From Roseomonas sp. (GTDB lineage: Bacteria; Pseudomonadota; Alphaproteobacteria; Acetobacterales; Acetobacteraceae), in the NCBI GenBank assembly GCA_020249865.1, contig JADCEV010000053.1, positions 1 through 32,469 on the forward strand: a stretch of DNA of 32,469 bases, read 5' to 3'. The translations under genes and the position numbers were made by a program. The notes under the pieces were generated by a model, which had not been told where the DNA came from, made no database searches, and saw only the letters and a program-made list of their open reading frames with translations. Every line of letters begins with the position of its first letter. The stretch's first letter is position 1. Below are positions 1 through 6,862 of the stretch, in pieces.

Positions 1-1
1 C

Positions 2-205
2 CGCGCCATGGCCGCAGCACCCGCTGCGGCACCCGTTGTGGAACAGTCTGCGCCCGAGGCACCCGCAGCGGTGGCACCTGCCGCACCAGCACCTCCGCCA
101 CCATCACCACCCCCGGCGCCGGCGGCGGAGCTTAATGCTTTCGGTCTGCTCTGGCGGGCCTTTCTATCCTGGATCAGCAGTCTTTTCGGTAAAGGGAATA
201 AATAA
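2..205 (+). CDS. C-terminal tail of an unknown Pro/Ala-rich protein (5' end may lie outside the window)
   Basis: The reading frame is open to the left edge, so the ATG at 8 may be internal and the protein longer. What is visible is about 40 residues made almost only of Ala, Pro, Val and Glu, including a run of six prolines broken by single Ser residues. An amphipathic or hydrophobic end with several Trp/Phe/Leu (LLWRAFLSWISSLFG) and a basic tip follow. This looks like a flexible linker leading to a short membrane-associating helix. The stop codon is 2 bp before the ATG of the thiamine-diphosphate enzyme, so the two are probably co-transcribed and translationally coupled. I do not recognise a family. 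Low-complexity GC-rich sequence can produce such frames by chance, but the tight spacing to the next gene and the non-repetitive aromatic C-terminus favour a real gene. Confidence 0.5.
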   Translation, partial: RAMAAAPAAAPVVEQSAPEAPAAVAPAAPAPPPPSPPPAPAAELNAFGLLWRAFLSWISSLFGKGNK

Positions 206-207
206 TC

Positions 208-1872
208 ATGGCAGCGCCCAAGCTTTCTGATGTTCTGGCAACCGTCTTCGCGCAGGAAGGCTGCGATACGCTTTTCACCCTGATGGGTGATGCGAATATG
301 TATTGGACCGAGGCAATGCAGCGCCAGCCGGGGATGAACATCATCCATGCAAGGCATGAACATTGCGCCGTTGCGATGGCGGACGCTTACGCGCGCGCCA
401 CCGGCAAGGTCGGCGTTGCCTCCACCACCTGCGGGCCAGGCTTTACGCAAATCATGACCGGGCTTGCCATTGCCGCGCGGGCCAATACGCCGATGGTGGT
501 GTTCGCGGGCGATTCACCCATCGCCGCACCCTATTACATCCAGCAGATTGATATGGCGCCGCTCACGCAAGCAACGGGCGCGCATCATATCTCTGTCAAA
601 ACCATGGATCGCGCTTTGGACAATGTGCGCGAAGCCTTTCACTTCGCCGCATTGGAACGCCGCCCGGTCGTGATCAGCATCCCGATGGACCTGCAAAAAC
701 AGGCCTATCCGCATATGGTGGATTACATTCCATCGGCTGATTACCTGCCCGCGCCGCAGCGCCCGCAGCCTGATCCGCTGATGGTTGAAAAGCTGGTGGA
801 GATGATCGCGGCATCCGAAAAGCCCATCATCATCGCCGGCCGTGGCGCCAAGCTTTCCAAGGCGCGCGAAGCGATTGAGGAAATGGCGGAAGCCATGGGC
901 GCGCTGCTGGCGACATCCTTGCAAGCCAAGGGGCTATTCACCGGCAATCGCTTCGCCATGGATATCTCTGGCGCCTATGCCAGCGATTTCGCCCGCGAAC
1001 GCTTTGCCGAGGCTGATCTGGTGATCGGCATTGGCGTCGGGCTTGGCGCCTATACGACGGAAAGCGGCTACCTCTATCCCGGCGCGCAGACGGTGCAGAT
1101 TGATATCGGCCCGCGTGGGCTATGGCAGGGGCTGCGCACGGCGGATTTGCATATCCGCGCCGATGCCAAGGCAGGGGCGGAAGCCGTGACTGCGGCGATC
1201 AAGCGCCATGGGGCTTCCGGCAAGCGCTTCCGCAGTGATGAAATGGCTGCCTTGATTGCTGCCGATGTGCCAGACCGCAAGGAATTCACTATCGCCCCAG
1301 GCACGGTTGATCCGCGCAAGGCGATCATGGAATTGGATGCGGTGGTGCCGAAGGATTGGGATGTGGTGATTGGCGGCGGGCATTACCTTGGCTTTGCCAT
1401 GACCTATCTGAAGGGCCGCGCTGCCGAACGCTATCATGTGGTGAGTGATTTCGGCGCCATCGGCAATGGCCTGCCGGCAGCGATTGGCGTCGCGGCGGCA
1501 CGCAAGGACGGCAAGGTGCTGTTGATTGAAGGCGATGGCAGCTTGCTCATGCATATCCAGGAATTGGAAACCGCGCGCCGGCATGGCGTGAAATTCCTGA
1601 TGGCGATCATCAATGATGGCGGCTATGGCGCGGAAATCCATAAATTCCGTGCCGGCAATATTGATCCCGGCATCGTCATTCATGGCCGCGGCGATTTGGC
1701 CGGTGTCGCCAATGGCTTTGGCGTGCGCGGCCAGACGGTCAGCGCACTTGGCCAAATGGGCGCGATGTTCGAAGCCCACCAAAGCGGCAATAGCGCCAGC
1801 CTTTGGGATGTGCATACCGATGATACGGTGGTGTCCCGGCCCTATCGCCGCATTCATTACGGGGAGGCGTGA
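208..1872 (+). CDS. Thiamine-diphosphate-dependent enzyme, acetolactate-synthase-like
   Basis: This 554-aa protein has the three-domain layout of the acetolactate synthase / benzoylformate decarboxylase superfamily. The N-terminal pyrimidine-binding domain holds the activating glutamate in HARHEHCAVAMADAYAR (Glu about 51). A central Rossmann-like domain covers roughly residues 190-330. The C-terminal pyrophosphate domain has the Mg/ThDP motif GDGS (about 442-445) followed 25 residues later by NDGG (about 469-472). Such enzymes decarboxylate 2-oxo acids or ligate or cleave C-C bonds in the cytoplasm; the substrate cannot be read from the sequence. No regulatory small subunit (ilvH) follows, so housekeeping branched-chain amino-acid synthesis is unlikely. 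An AAAGGGA stretch upstream can serve as ribosome binding site, and the start lies 2 bp after the preceding stop. Superfamily call is firm, substrate unknown. Confidence 0.9.
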   Translation: MAAPKLSDVLATVFAQEGCDTLFTLMGDANMYWTEAMQRQPGMNIIHARHEHCAVAMADAYARATGKVGVASTTCGPGFTQIMTGLAIAARANTPMVVFAGDSPIAAPYYIQQIDMAPLTQATGAHHISVKTMDRALDNVREAFHFAALERRPVVISIPMDLQKQAYPHMVDYIPSADYLPAPQRPQPDPLMVEKLVEMIAASEKPIIIAGRGAKLSKAREAIEEMAEAMGALLATSLQAKGLFTGNRFAMDISGAYASDFARERFAEADLVIGIGVGLGAYTTESGYLYPGAQTVQIDIGPRGLWQGLRTADLHIRADAKAGAEAVTAAIKRHGASGKRFRSDEMAALIAADVPDRKEFTIAPGTVDPRKAIMELDAVVPKDWDVVIGGGHYLGFAMTYLKGRAAERYHVVSDFGAIGNGLPAAIGVAAARKDGKVLLIEGDGSLLMHIQELETARRHGVKFLMAIINDGGYGAEIHKFRAGNIDPGIVIHGRGDLAGVANGFGVRGQTVSALGQMGAMFEAHQSGNSASLWDVHTDDTVVSRPYRRIHYGEA

Positions 1873-1880
1873 ATCAAAAA

Positions 1881-1906
1881 GGGCGCTGCGTTACGGCGTA
1901 GCGCCC
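1881..1906 (-). terminator. Rho-independent terminator for the crotonase gene
   Basis: A 7-bp GC stem (GGGCGCT / AGCGCCC) with a 12-base loop is preceded on the + strand by AAAAA (1876-1880), which becomes a U-tract for minus-strand transcripts. It lies directly downstream of the crotonase stop at 1916. It could also slow + strand transcription from the thiamine-diphosphate enzyme gene, but there is no U-tract in that direction. Confidence 0.7.
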
Positions 1907-1915
1907 CCGCTTCGA

Positions 1916-2695
1916 TCAGCGCCCGCGAAAGACGGGCGCTCTTTTTTCGCGGAAGGCGGCAAGGCCTTCCTGGATATCCTCACTTTCCTTGCACAGCCGC
2001 GCGCGTTCGGCACAGGCCTCGGCATCCAGTCGGCCATGGCCGATTTCGTTCAGCGCCTTCTTCATGCCCTGAACCGCGAGCGGCGCACCATTGGCGAGCG
2101 TAGTCGCAAGCTGATCCACCGCCGCATCCAGTTCGGATGGCTGCACCAAATGCGTGAGGTAACCGATGCGGAGCAATTCCTCCGCCCCCAGCTTTTCCGC
2201 CGTCAGGAACAGGCGCTTCGCGGTATTAAGCCCAAGGCGGGAGACATAGCGCGAAAGCCCGGTCGGGTAGTAATGCACGCCAAGCCGGGCGGCGGGCATG
2301 AACATTTCCATCCCCGTCACACCAATGCGGAAATCGGCTGTCAGCGCCAAATCGGTTGAACCGCCATAAACACCACCTTGCAGCCGGCAAATGGTCGGCA
2401 CGCGGACAGCTTCGAAACGGTCCACCATGGCCTCAAAACTCGGCGCGCGGGCGGCGGCTTCCTTGTCTTCCGCGAAGCCGCCCAAATGAAAGCCCGCGCT
2501 GAAGGCCGGCCCGCTCGCGGCGATCACCAAAACGCGGAGCGTCGGGTTGGCATCCACCTGATCCAGATGCTCCATGATGCGGATGATGTCGCCAGGCTCA
2601 ACCCGGTTGCGGTGGCGGGAGCGATGCAGGCGAATGGTCGCGCGGGTGCCGGCGATTTCGAGGCTCGGCGGATCAAGGCGGGTATCTTCGGTCAT
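1916..2695 (-). CDS. Crotonase-superfamily protein (enoyl-CoA hydratase/isomerase fold)
   Basis: With the start at 2695 the protein is 259 aa, normal for the family. This start has GAGAGG about 8 bases upstream; an in-frame ATG at 2770 would read through the upstream terminator. The crotonase fold is shown by SGPAFSAGFHLGG (residues 61-73) and GGVYGGSTDLALTADFRIG (107-125), which form the acyl-CoA oxyanion hole. Aligned by eye to rat crotonase, the first catalytic glutamate (Glu144) is Asp115 and the second (Glu164) is Ala135. Straight enoyl-CoA hydration is therefore doubtful, and another crotonase-fold reaction (isomerase, hydrolase, C-C lyase) is possible. It lies between two terminators and looks monocistronic, although it follows the Bug protein gene on the same strand. 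Confidence 0.88.
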   Translation of the reverse strand: MTEDTRLDPPSLEIAGTRATIRLHRSRHRNRVEPGDIIRIMEHLDQVDANPTLRVLVIAASGPAFSAGFHLGGFAEDKEAAARAPSFEAMVDRFEAVRVPTICRLQGGVYGGSTDLALTADFRIGVTGMEMFMPAARLGVHYYPTGLSRYVSRLGLNTAKRLFLTAEKLGAEELLRIGYLTHLVQPSELDAAVDQLATTLANGAPLAVQGMKKALNEIGHGRLDAEACAERARLCKESEDIQEGLAAFREKRAPVFRGR

Positions 2696-2768
2696 GGGGT
2701 CCCTCTCATGGGCGCTTGTTTTCTCAGATTTCGGGCTGCGGCGCCATTCCAGGGGGCGCCCCGCAAAC

Positions 2769-2794
2769 AAAAAAGGGCGGCCCGAAAGCCGCCC
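2769..2794 (-). terminator. Rho-independent terminator after the Bug-type binding protein gene
   Basis: A perfect 7-bp stem GGGCGGC (2775-2781) / GCCGCCC (2788-2794) with loop CCGAAA is followed, in minus-strand sense, by six U residues (A-run 2769-2774). It sits about 25 bp past the stop of the gene ending at 2819 and upstream of the crotonase start at 2695, so the two genes are probably separate transcription units. Confidence 0.85.
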
Positions 2795-2818
2795 CGATGC
2801 CGCGAGGAACAGGCCGGA

Positions 2819-3802
2819 TTAGCCATCCACGCGGATATTATTGGCCTGAATAACCTCACGGAATTCATCGCGATGGCGGGCGAGGAAGGTGGTGAAATCA
2901 GCCGTATTGCGGAATTGCGGCTGGAAGCCGATCTGCGCGAGGCGAGAGCGCACTTCCTCAGTCGCGAGCGCCTTTTGCGTCTCGGCCGCCAGACGCTCAA
3001 TGATGGGGCGCGGGGTCGCGGCGGGGAACATATAGCCACCGAAAGCGCCGGCATCGTAGCCCTCAACCCCCGGCAGGCGGGCCAGCGGCATAAGGTCCGG
3101 CTGCAATTCCGTGCCATCCTTCAGCGTGACGCCAAGCGCCCGCACCGCGCCCTGGCGGAACAGGGCCGAGGTCGCAACCAGGGTTTCAATGGCGAAATCC
3201 ACCTGACCGGCCGTCACGGCCGTCAGGCCCGGACCACTGCCCTGGAAGGGCACATGCAAGGCATCCAGCTTGGCCTTGGACAGGAACATCAGCGTAATCA
3301 GATGCGCCGCCGCCCCAATGCCGGACGTGGCATAGCTGTATTTGCCGGGCTCGGCACGGACGCGCGCCACGAATTCCGCGGCGGTCTGCGCCGGGAAGTC
3401 CTTGCGGACAATCAGCACGTAAGGGGAAATGCCGATTTGCGCGACCGGGGCGAAATCCCTGTTCACATCGTAAGGCGTACGCTGCACCAGCGGTGCCGTC
3501 GTGAAGGGACCGGTGGAAGCAGCCAGAACGGTATAGCCATCAGGCGCGGCCTTCGCGACCAGATCGGTACCGATCATGCCGCCCGCACCGGCGCGGTTTT
3601 CCGGCACAATCGGCTGACCCCAGGTCTCAGCGATCTTGGTCGCGGTCACGCGCGCCATCAGGTCCGTCGCCTGGCCGGGCGGCCAGGGGACAACCAGCCG
3701 CACCGGGCGAGAGGGGTAGGCACCTTGGGCCTGGACAATGGCGGGCGCGGCTAGCGCGGCGGTCAGGCCGCTGGCACCGAGCAATAGGGAACGACGATCC
3801 AT
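2819..3802 (-). CDS. Bug-family (TctC-like) tripartite tricarboxylate transporter solute-binding protein
   Basis: This 327-aa periplasmic binding protein starts with an exported leader carrying twin arginines (MDRRSLLLGASGLTAALAA...) and a likely cleavage near VQAQG. After the leader come the family hallmarks: YPSRPVRLVVPWPPG (the usual position-1 strand and ligand loop), PENRAGAGGMIG, and PDGYTVL. Bug proteins bind carboxylates or other small organic acids in the periplasm and pass them to TctA/TctB membrane subunits, or act as sensors. No tctA or tctB gene is in this window, so it is an orphan, as is common for this greatly expanded family. AGGAGG lies 11 bases upstream of the start. Ligand unknown. 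The gene ends at a strong terminator. Confidence 0.93.
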   Translation of the reverse strand: MDRRSLLLGASGLTAALAAPAIVQAQGAYPSRPVRLVVPWPPGQATDLMARVTATKIAETWGQPIVPENRAGAGGMIGTDLVAKAAPDGYTVLAASTGPFTTAPLVQRTPYDVNRDFAPVAQIGISPYVLIVRKDFPAQTAAEFVARVRAEPGKYSYATSGIGAAAHLITLMFLSKAKLDALHVPFQGSGPGLTAVTAGQVDFAIETLVATSALFRQGAVRALGVTLKDGTELQPDLMPLARLPGVEGYDAGAFGGYMFPAATPRPIIERLAAETQKALATEEVRSRLAQIGFQPQFRNTADFTTFLARHRDEFREVIQANNIRVDG

Positions 3803-3926
3803 GTTGAGCGTAGCCTCCTGGTTATGAAAGGGACATCCCCGGCTGATGAGGCTCCCTACGGCGCGCTAACTGGATCACAAAAGCGTAAAAAACAAGTAGT
3901 GCCTAATATTTTGGCGGTTTTTCCCC

Positions 3927-5222
3927 TCAAGCCGCCTTGGCCGGAAGGGATTTCATCGCCGCACGGAAGGCATCCAGGGTTTGCGCCACATCGGCGGCGG
4001 TGTGTGCCAGCGACATGTAGAATTTGCTCTCCCCCTTGAGAATGCCGCGGCCGCGCAGCACGCCATTCACATGCTTCTGCATCGCCGCATCCTGGCGGAT
4101 GACGCTGCGATAATCCCGAACATCGCCAGTGGCATAGACCACATCGAACAAGGGCGGCTCACCCACCACCTGGGCGGGGATGCCGGCTTCATGGATCAGC
4201 CCTGTCAGGCCTTCCATCAGGCTGCGGCCGGTCGCGAAAATCTGGTCATAGGTGCCCGGTTCGCGCAGCACTTCCATGGTGGCGAGCCCCGCGACCGAGG
4301 CGACAGGGTTGCCCGACAGCGTCCCAATTTGCGTCAGGAAGCGGTCTTCCCCCACCTGCGCCTTGTCGAATTGCGCCATGATATCGGCGCGCCCTCCCAA
4401 GGCAGCCAGCGGAAAACCACCGCCGATGATCTTGCCCATGGTGCAGATATCGGGTGTCACGCCGTAATATTCCTGCGCGCCGCCATAGGCGAAGCGAAAA
4501 CCCGTCACGACCTCATCGAAAATCAGCGGAATGCCAAGCCGCGCAGTGACCTCGCGGATCGCTTGCAGGAAGCCGGGCTTGGGTGGGATCAGGCGCTGGA
4601 AGGGTTCCAGGATCACGCCGCCAATTTCATCATGGCGCGCTTCAATCAGCCGCACTGCCGCTTCCGTGTCATTGAAGGGGGCGACCAGCACTTCGGCGCG
4701 CACGCTATCCGGAATGCCGGGCGTATCCGGCACGGCTTCGGGGAAATTCGCGAGCTTCTTGGGGGCGAGGCTCATCAACCCCCAATCGCTCATGCCGTGA
4801 TAGCCGCCTTCGAATTTCACGATCTTCGGGCGTTGGCGATAGGCGCGCGCGAGCCGCATGGCGTAAAGATCAGCCTCAGAGCCTGAGGAGACAAAGCGCA
4901 CCTGCTCCACACAAAGCATGGCATCGGCAATGGCGGCGGCGAGGCGAATGCCGTGTTCGTTATTGGTGAAGAAGGTGGTCCCTTTCGGCACCTGCGCCAG
5001 CACTGCTTCCGTCACCTTGGGGTGATTATGGCCGATATACATGGGGCCGCTGCCCAGCAGATAATCAATATATTCGCGCCCCGAAACATCCCAGACATGG
5101 GCGCCACGGCCTTCCCGCAAGATGATCTCGGCCGGGAAATTGCCGAAATGCCCGCCCGGTAGCGTGCGCTTCGCAAGCGCAAGCAATTCCTGTTCTTCGG
5201 CGGAAGGGGCGATGCTGGTCAT
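3927..5222 (-). CDS. Class III PLP aminotransferase, glutamate-1-semialdehyde aminomutase-like
   Basis: This 431-aa enzyme is close to the usual length of glutamate-1-semialdehyde 2,1-aminomutase (HemL). Fold-type I PLP features are visible: GSEA (about 114-117) for phosphate contacts, YHGMSD (141-146), the cofactor Asp in IFDEVVTGFR (Asp236), and the Schiff-base lysine in TMGKIIGGGFPLAALGG (Lys264). The last motif is very HemL-like. The neighbours (amidase upstream, Bug binding protein downstream, same strand) are not tetrapyrrole genes. I infer a catabolic or specialised aminotransferase or aminomutase acting on an amino acid or amino ketone rather than the housekeeping hemL, but true HemL is not excluded. 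GAGGAA precedes the start by about 10 bases. Confidence 0.85.
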   Translation of the reverse strand: MTSIAPSAEEQELLALAKRTLPGGHFGNFPAEIILREGRGAHVWDVSGREYIDYLLGSGPMYIGHNHPKVTEAVLAQVPKGTTFFTNNEHGIRLAAAIADAMLCVEQVRFVSSGSEADLYAMRLARAYRQRPKIVKFEGGYHGMSDWGLMSLAPKKLANFPEAVPDTPGIPDSVRAEVLVAPFNDTEAAVRLIEARHDEIGGVILEPFQRLIPPKPGFLQAIREVTARLGIPLIFDEVVTGFRFAYGGAQEYYGVTPDICTMGKIIGGGFPLAALGGRADIMAQFDKAQVGEDRFLTQIGTLSGNPVASVAGLATMEVLREPGTYDQIFATGRSLMEGLTGLIHEAGIPAQVVGEPPLFDVVYATGDVRDYRSVIRQDAAMQKHVNGVLRGRGILKGESKFYMSLAHTAADVAQTLDAFRAAMKSLPAKAA

Positions 5223-5303
5223 GGCGCGGGTTCCTCAAAGATTATTGGTGAAAGGCTAGACCATGATGGCAGCCGATGAAAACACCCGAGGCGTGCCTTA
5301 TAG

Positions 5304-6722
5304 CTATTGGGCCAAGGGTGGCCGCAGATGCGCCCAGGGCCGGGCTTCTTCAAAGGCGGCGCTTGCTTGCAGCACGCCCAGATCATCAAAGCGTCGCCCG
5401 ACGATTTGTAGCCCAACGGGCAGTCCGGCCGGGGTGAAGCCGCAAGGCAGGCTTGCGGCTGGGCTGCCGGACCAATTGAAGGGGTAGGAGAATTCCGCCC
5501 ACATCAGCCAATCCCAATCATGCTGCGGCCAATGCGGCGGTTGCAGGCGATTGGCGGGGAAGGCGGCGACGCTGACGGCGGGCGTCAGCAGGAAATCATA
5601 GCCTTCCATGAAATCATGGATCTGCTGCACGTAATCAAAGCGCCGCGTGCGCATTTGCATGTACTGCGCCGTGGTGACATTGGCGTTGGCGCGCAGCATG
5701 GCGACAAAGCCGGGATCCATGCGGTTCGCGTATTGCGGAAGATGTTCGCTGCGCCCGGCAAAAACCGCAGGCCAGAAGAAGCGGATCAATTCCGGCCCCA
5801 GCTTCCCCCAGGGGGGCGAGACTTCTTCGATGATCGCGCCCATTTCTTCAAAGGCGCGGATGGCGCGGGCAACGGCTTCGGCCACTTCCGGATCAACACG
5901 CGCATGGCCAAGATCGGGCGAATAGGCAATGCGCTTGCCGCGCATGGAAGCCGCCTTCAATTGCCCCGCATAATGCTGCGGCGGCGCTTCCAGCGATGTG
6001 TAATCCCATGGATGCGGGCCGGCCATGGCTTCCGTCATCAGCGCGGCATCTGCGACACTCCGCGTCAGCGGCCCGATATGGGTTGCGAGTTCATTATTGG
6101 ACATGGGCCAGCTTGCGACACGCCCATGGGTTGGCTTGAAGCCATAAACGCCGGAAAAATGCGCCGGCATGCGGATGGACCCCGCGCCATCGCCGCCCTG
6201 ATGCAAGGGGCCATAGCCGCAAGCCGCGCCGACACCAGCGCCAGATGATGACGCGCCGGCATTCAACCCATGCCCCCAAGGGTTGTGCGTGATGCCGGAA
6301 ATCGGTGCCTCACTGACACCCTTCCAGCCCCATTCGGCGGCGGAAGTTGTCTTGCCGAGCATCATGCCGCCGGCAGCGTAAAGTCGGCTGACGCAGGGCG
6401 CATCCACATCCGGAATAGTGCCTTGCGTGACGGCGCTGGCGAAATCCGTCTGCACGCCCTTGGTGTGTTGCAGGTCCTTGATGGTGAAGGGAATGCCTTC
6501 CAGAAGGCGCGGCTTCTCGCGCTGCATGAAGACGGTTTCGGAATGCTTGGCAGCGGCCAGCGCGATTTCTGGCGTGAGCCGCATCATCGCATTCACGCGC
6601 GGTTCAATGCGTTCGATGCGCGCCAGAATGGCCTTGACGACCTCAACCGGGGAAAGCTTGCGGCTGCGGTAAAGCGCTGTCAGATCGCGCACACCAAGAA
6701 AGCCGATATCATCCGGGTTCAT
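5304..6722 (-). CDS. Amidase (amidase-signature family)
   Basis: The start at 6722 gives 472 aa and has GGAGG about 8 bases upstream; an earlier in-frame ATG at 6791 lacks this and would run into the divergent promoter region. The Ser-cisSer-Lys triad is readable: Lys82 in PFTIKD, the cis-Ser in NAGASSSGAG (about Ser158), and nucleophile Ser182 in GGDGAGSIRMPA, with the following FSGVYGFKPTHGRV typical of the family. These cytoplasmic enzymes hydrolyse carboxamides to acid and ammonia. Relatives include GatA, aryl-amidases and indoleacetamide hydrolases. No gatB or gatC is adjacent, so this is not the tRNA amidotransferase subunit by context. It is divergent from a peptide-type solute-binding protein gene and followed 81 bp later by the aminotransferase gene, suggesting uptake and breakdown of an amide- or amine-containing compound. 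Confidence 0.93.
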   Translation of the reverse strand: MNPDDIGFLGVRDLTALYRSRKLSPVEVVKAILARIERIEPRVNAMMRLTPEIALAAAKHSETVFMQREKPRLLEGIPFTIKDLQHTKGVQTDFASAVTQGTIPDVDAPCVSRLYAAGGMMLGKTTSAAEWGWKGVSEAPISGITHNPWGHGLNAGASSSGAGVGAACGYGPLHQGGDGAGSIRMPAHFSGVYGFKPTHGRVASWPMSNNELATHIGPLTRSVADAALMTEAMAGPHPWDYTSLEAPPQHYAGQLKAASMRGKRIAYSPDLGHARVDPEVAEAVARAIRAFEEMGAIIEEVSPPWGKLGPELIRFFWPAVFAGRSEHLPQYANRMDPGFVAMLRANANVTTAQYMQMRTRRFDYVQQIHDFMEGYDFLLTPAVSVAAFPANRLQPPHWPQHDWDWLMWAEFSYPFNWSGSPAASLPCGFTPAGLPVGLQIVGRRFDDLGVLQASAAFEEARPWAHLRPPLAQ

Positions 6723-6803
6723 GCTTTTGCCTCCGCGCTTCCGGCCATTTGCTTGTGGGTGAAGACTGCAACGAGGCTGCGTCTCGGGCAATGGTAATTT
6801 GCC

Positions 6804-6833
6804 TTGACGCTGAAGGGCAGCGCGCCATAGCCT
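6804..6833 (+). promoter_or_regulatory. Candidate sigma-70-type promoter for the solute-binding protein gene
   Basis: TTGACG at 6804-6809 is five of six matches to the -35 consensus. An 18-base spacer leads to TAGCCT (6828-6833), a weak -10 match. The predicted start of transcription would be about 20-25 bases before the ATG at 6863, leaving room for the GGGAGG ribosome binding site. Read by eye only. Confidence 0.35.
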
Positions 6834-6862
6834 TTTGTGAACCCTGGGGAGGGACCAAAAAG

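Noticed and set aside
1120-1857. Minus-strand open frame inside the thiamine-diphosphate enzyme gene
   Set aside because: Antisense to conserved ThDP motifs and lacking any motif of its own.
2378-3754. Long + strand open frame opposite the crotonase and Bug genes
   Set aside because: It is rich in Arg, Gly, His and Ala with no recognisable motif, runs through a terminator, and lies antisense to a well-supported gene. Such shadows are expected at high third-position GC.
3913-3936. Possible terminator hairpin at the end of the aminotransferase gene (GGCGG/CCGCC)
   Set aside because: The stem is only 5 bp, partly inside the coding sequence, and is followed by an A-rich rather than U-rich sequence on the relevant strand.
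5304-6722. GatA subunit of the tRNA amidotransferase
   Set aside because: The amidase motifs match the whole signature family, but gatB and gatC are absent and the neighbourhood is catabolic.
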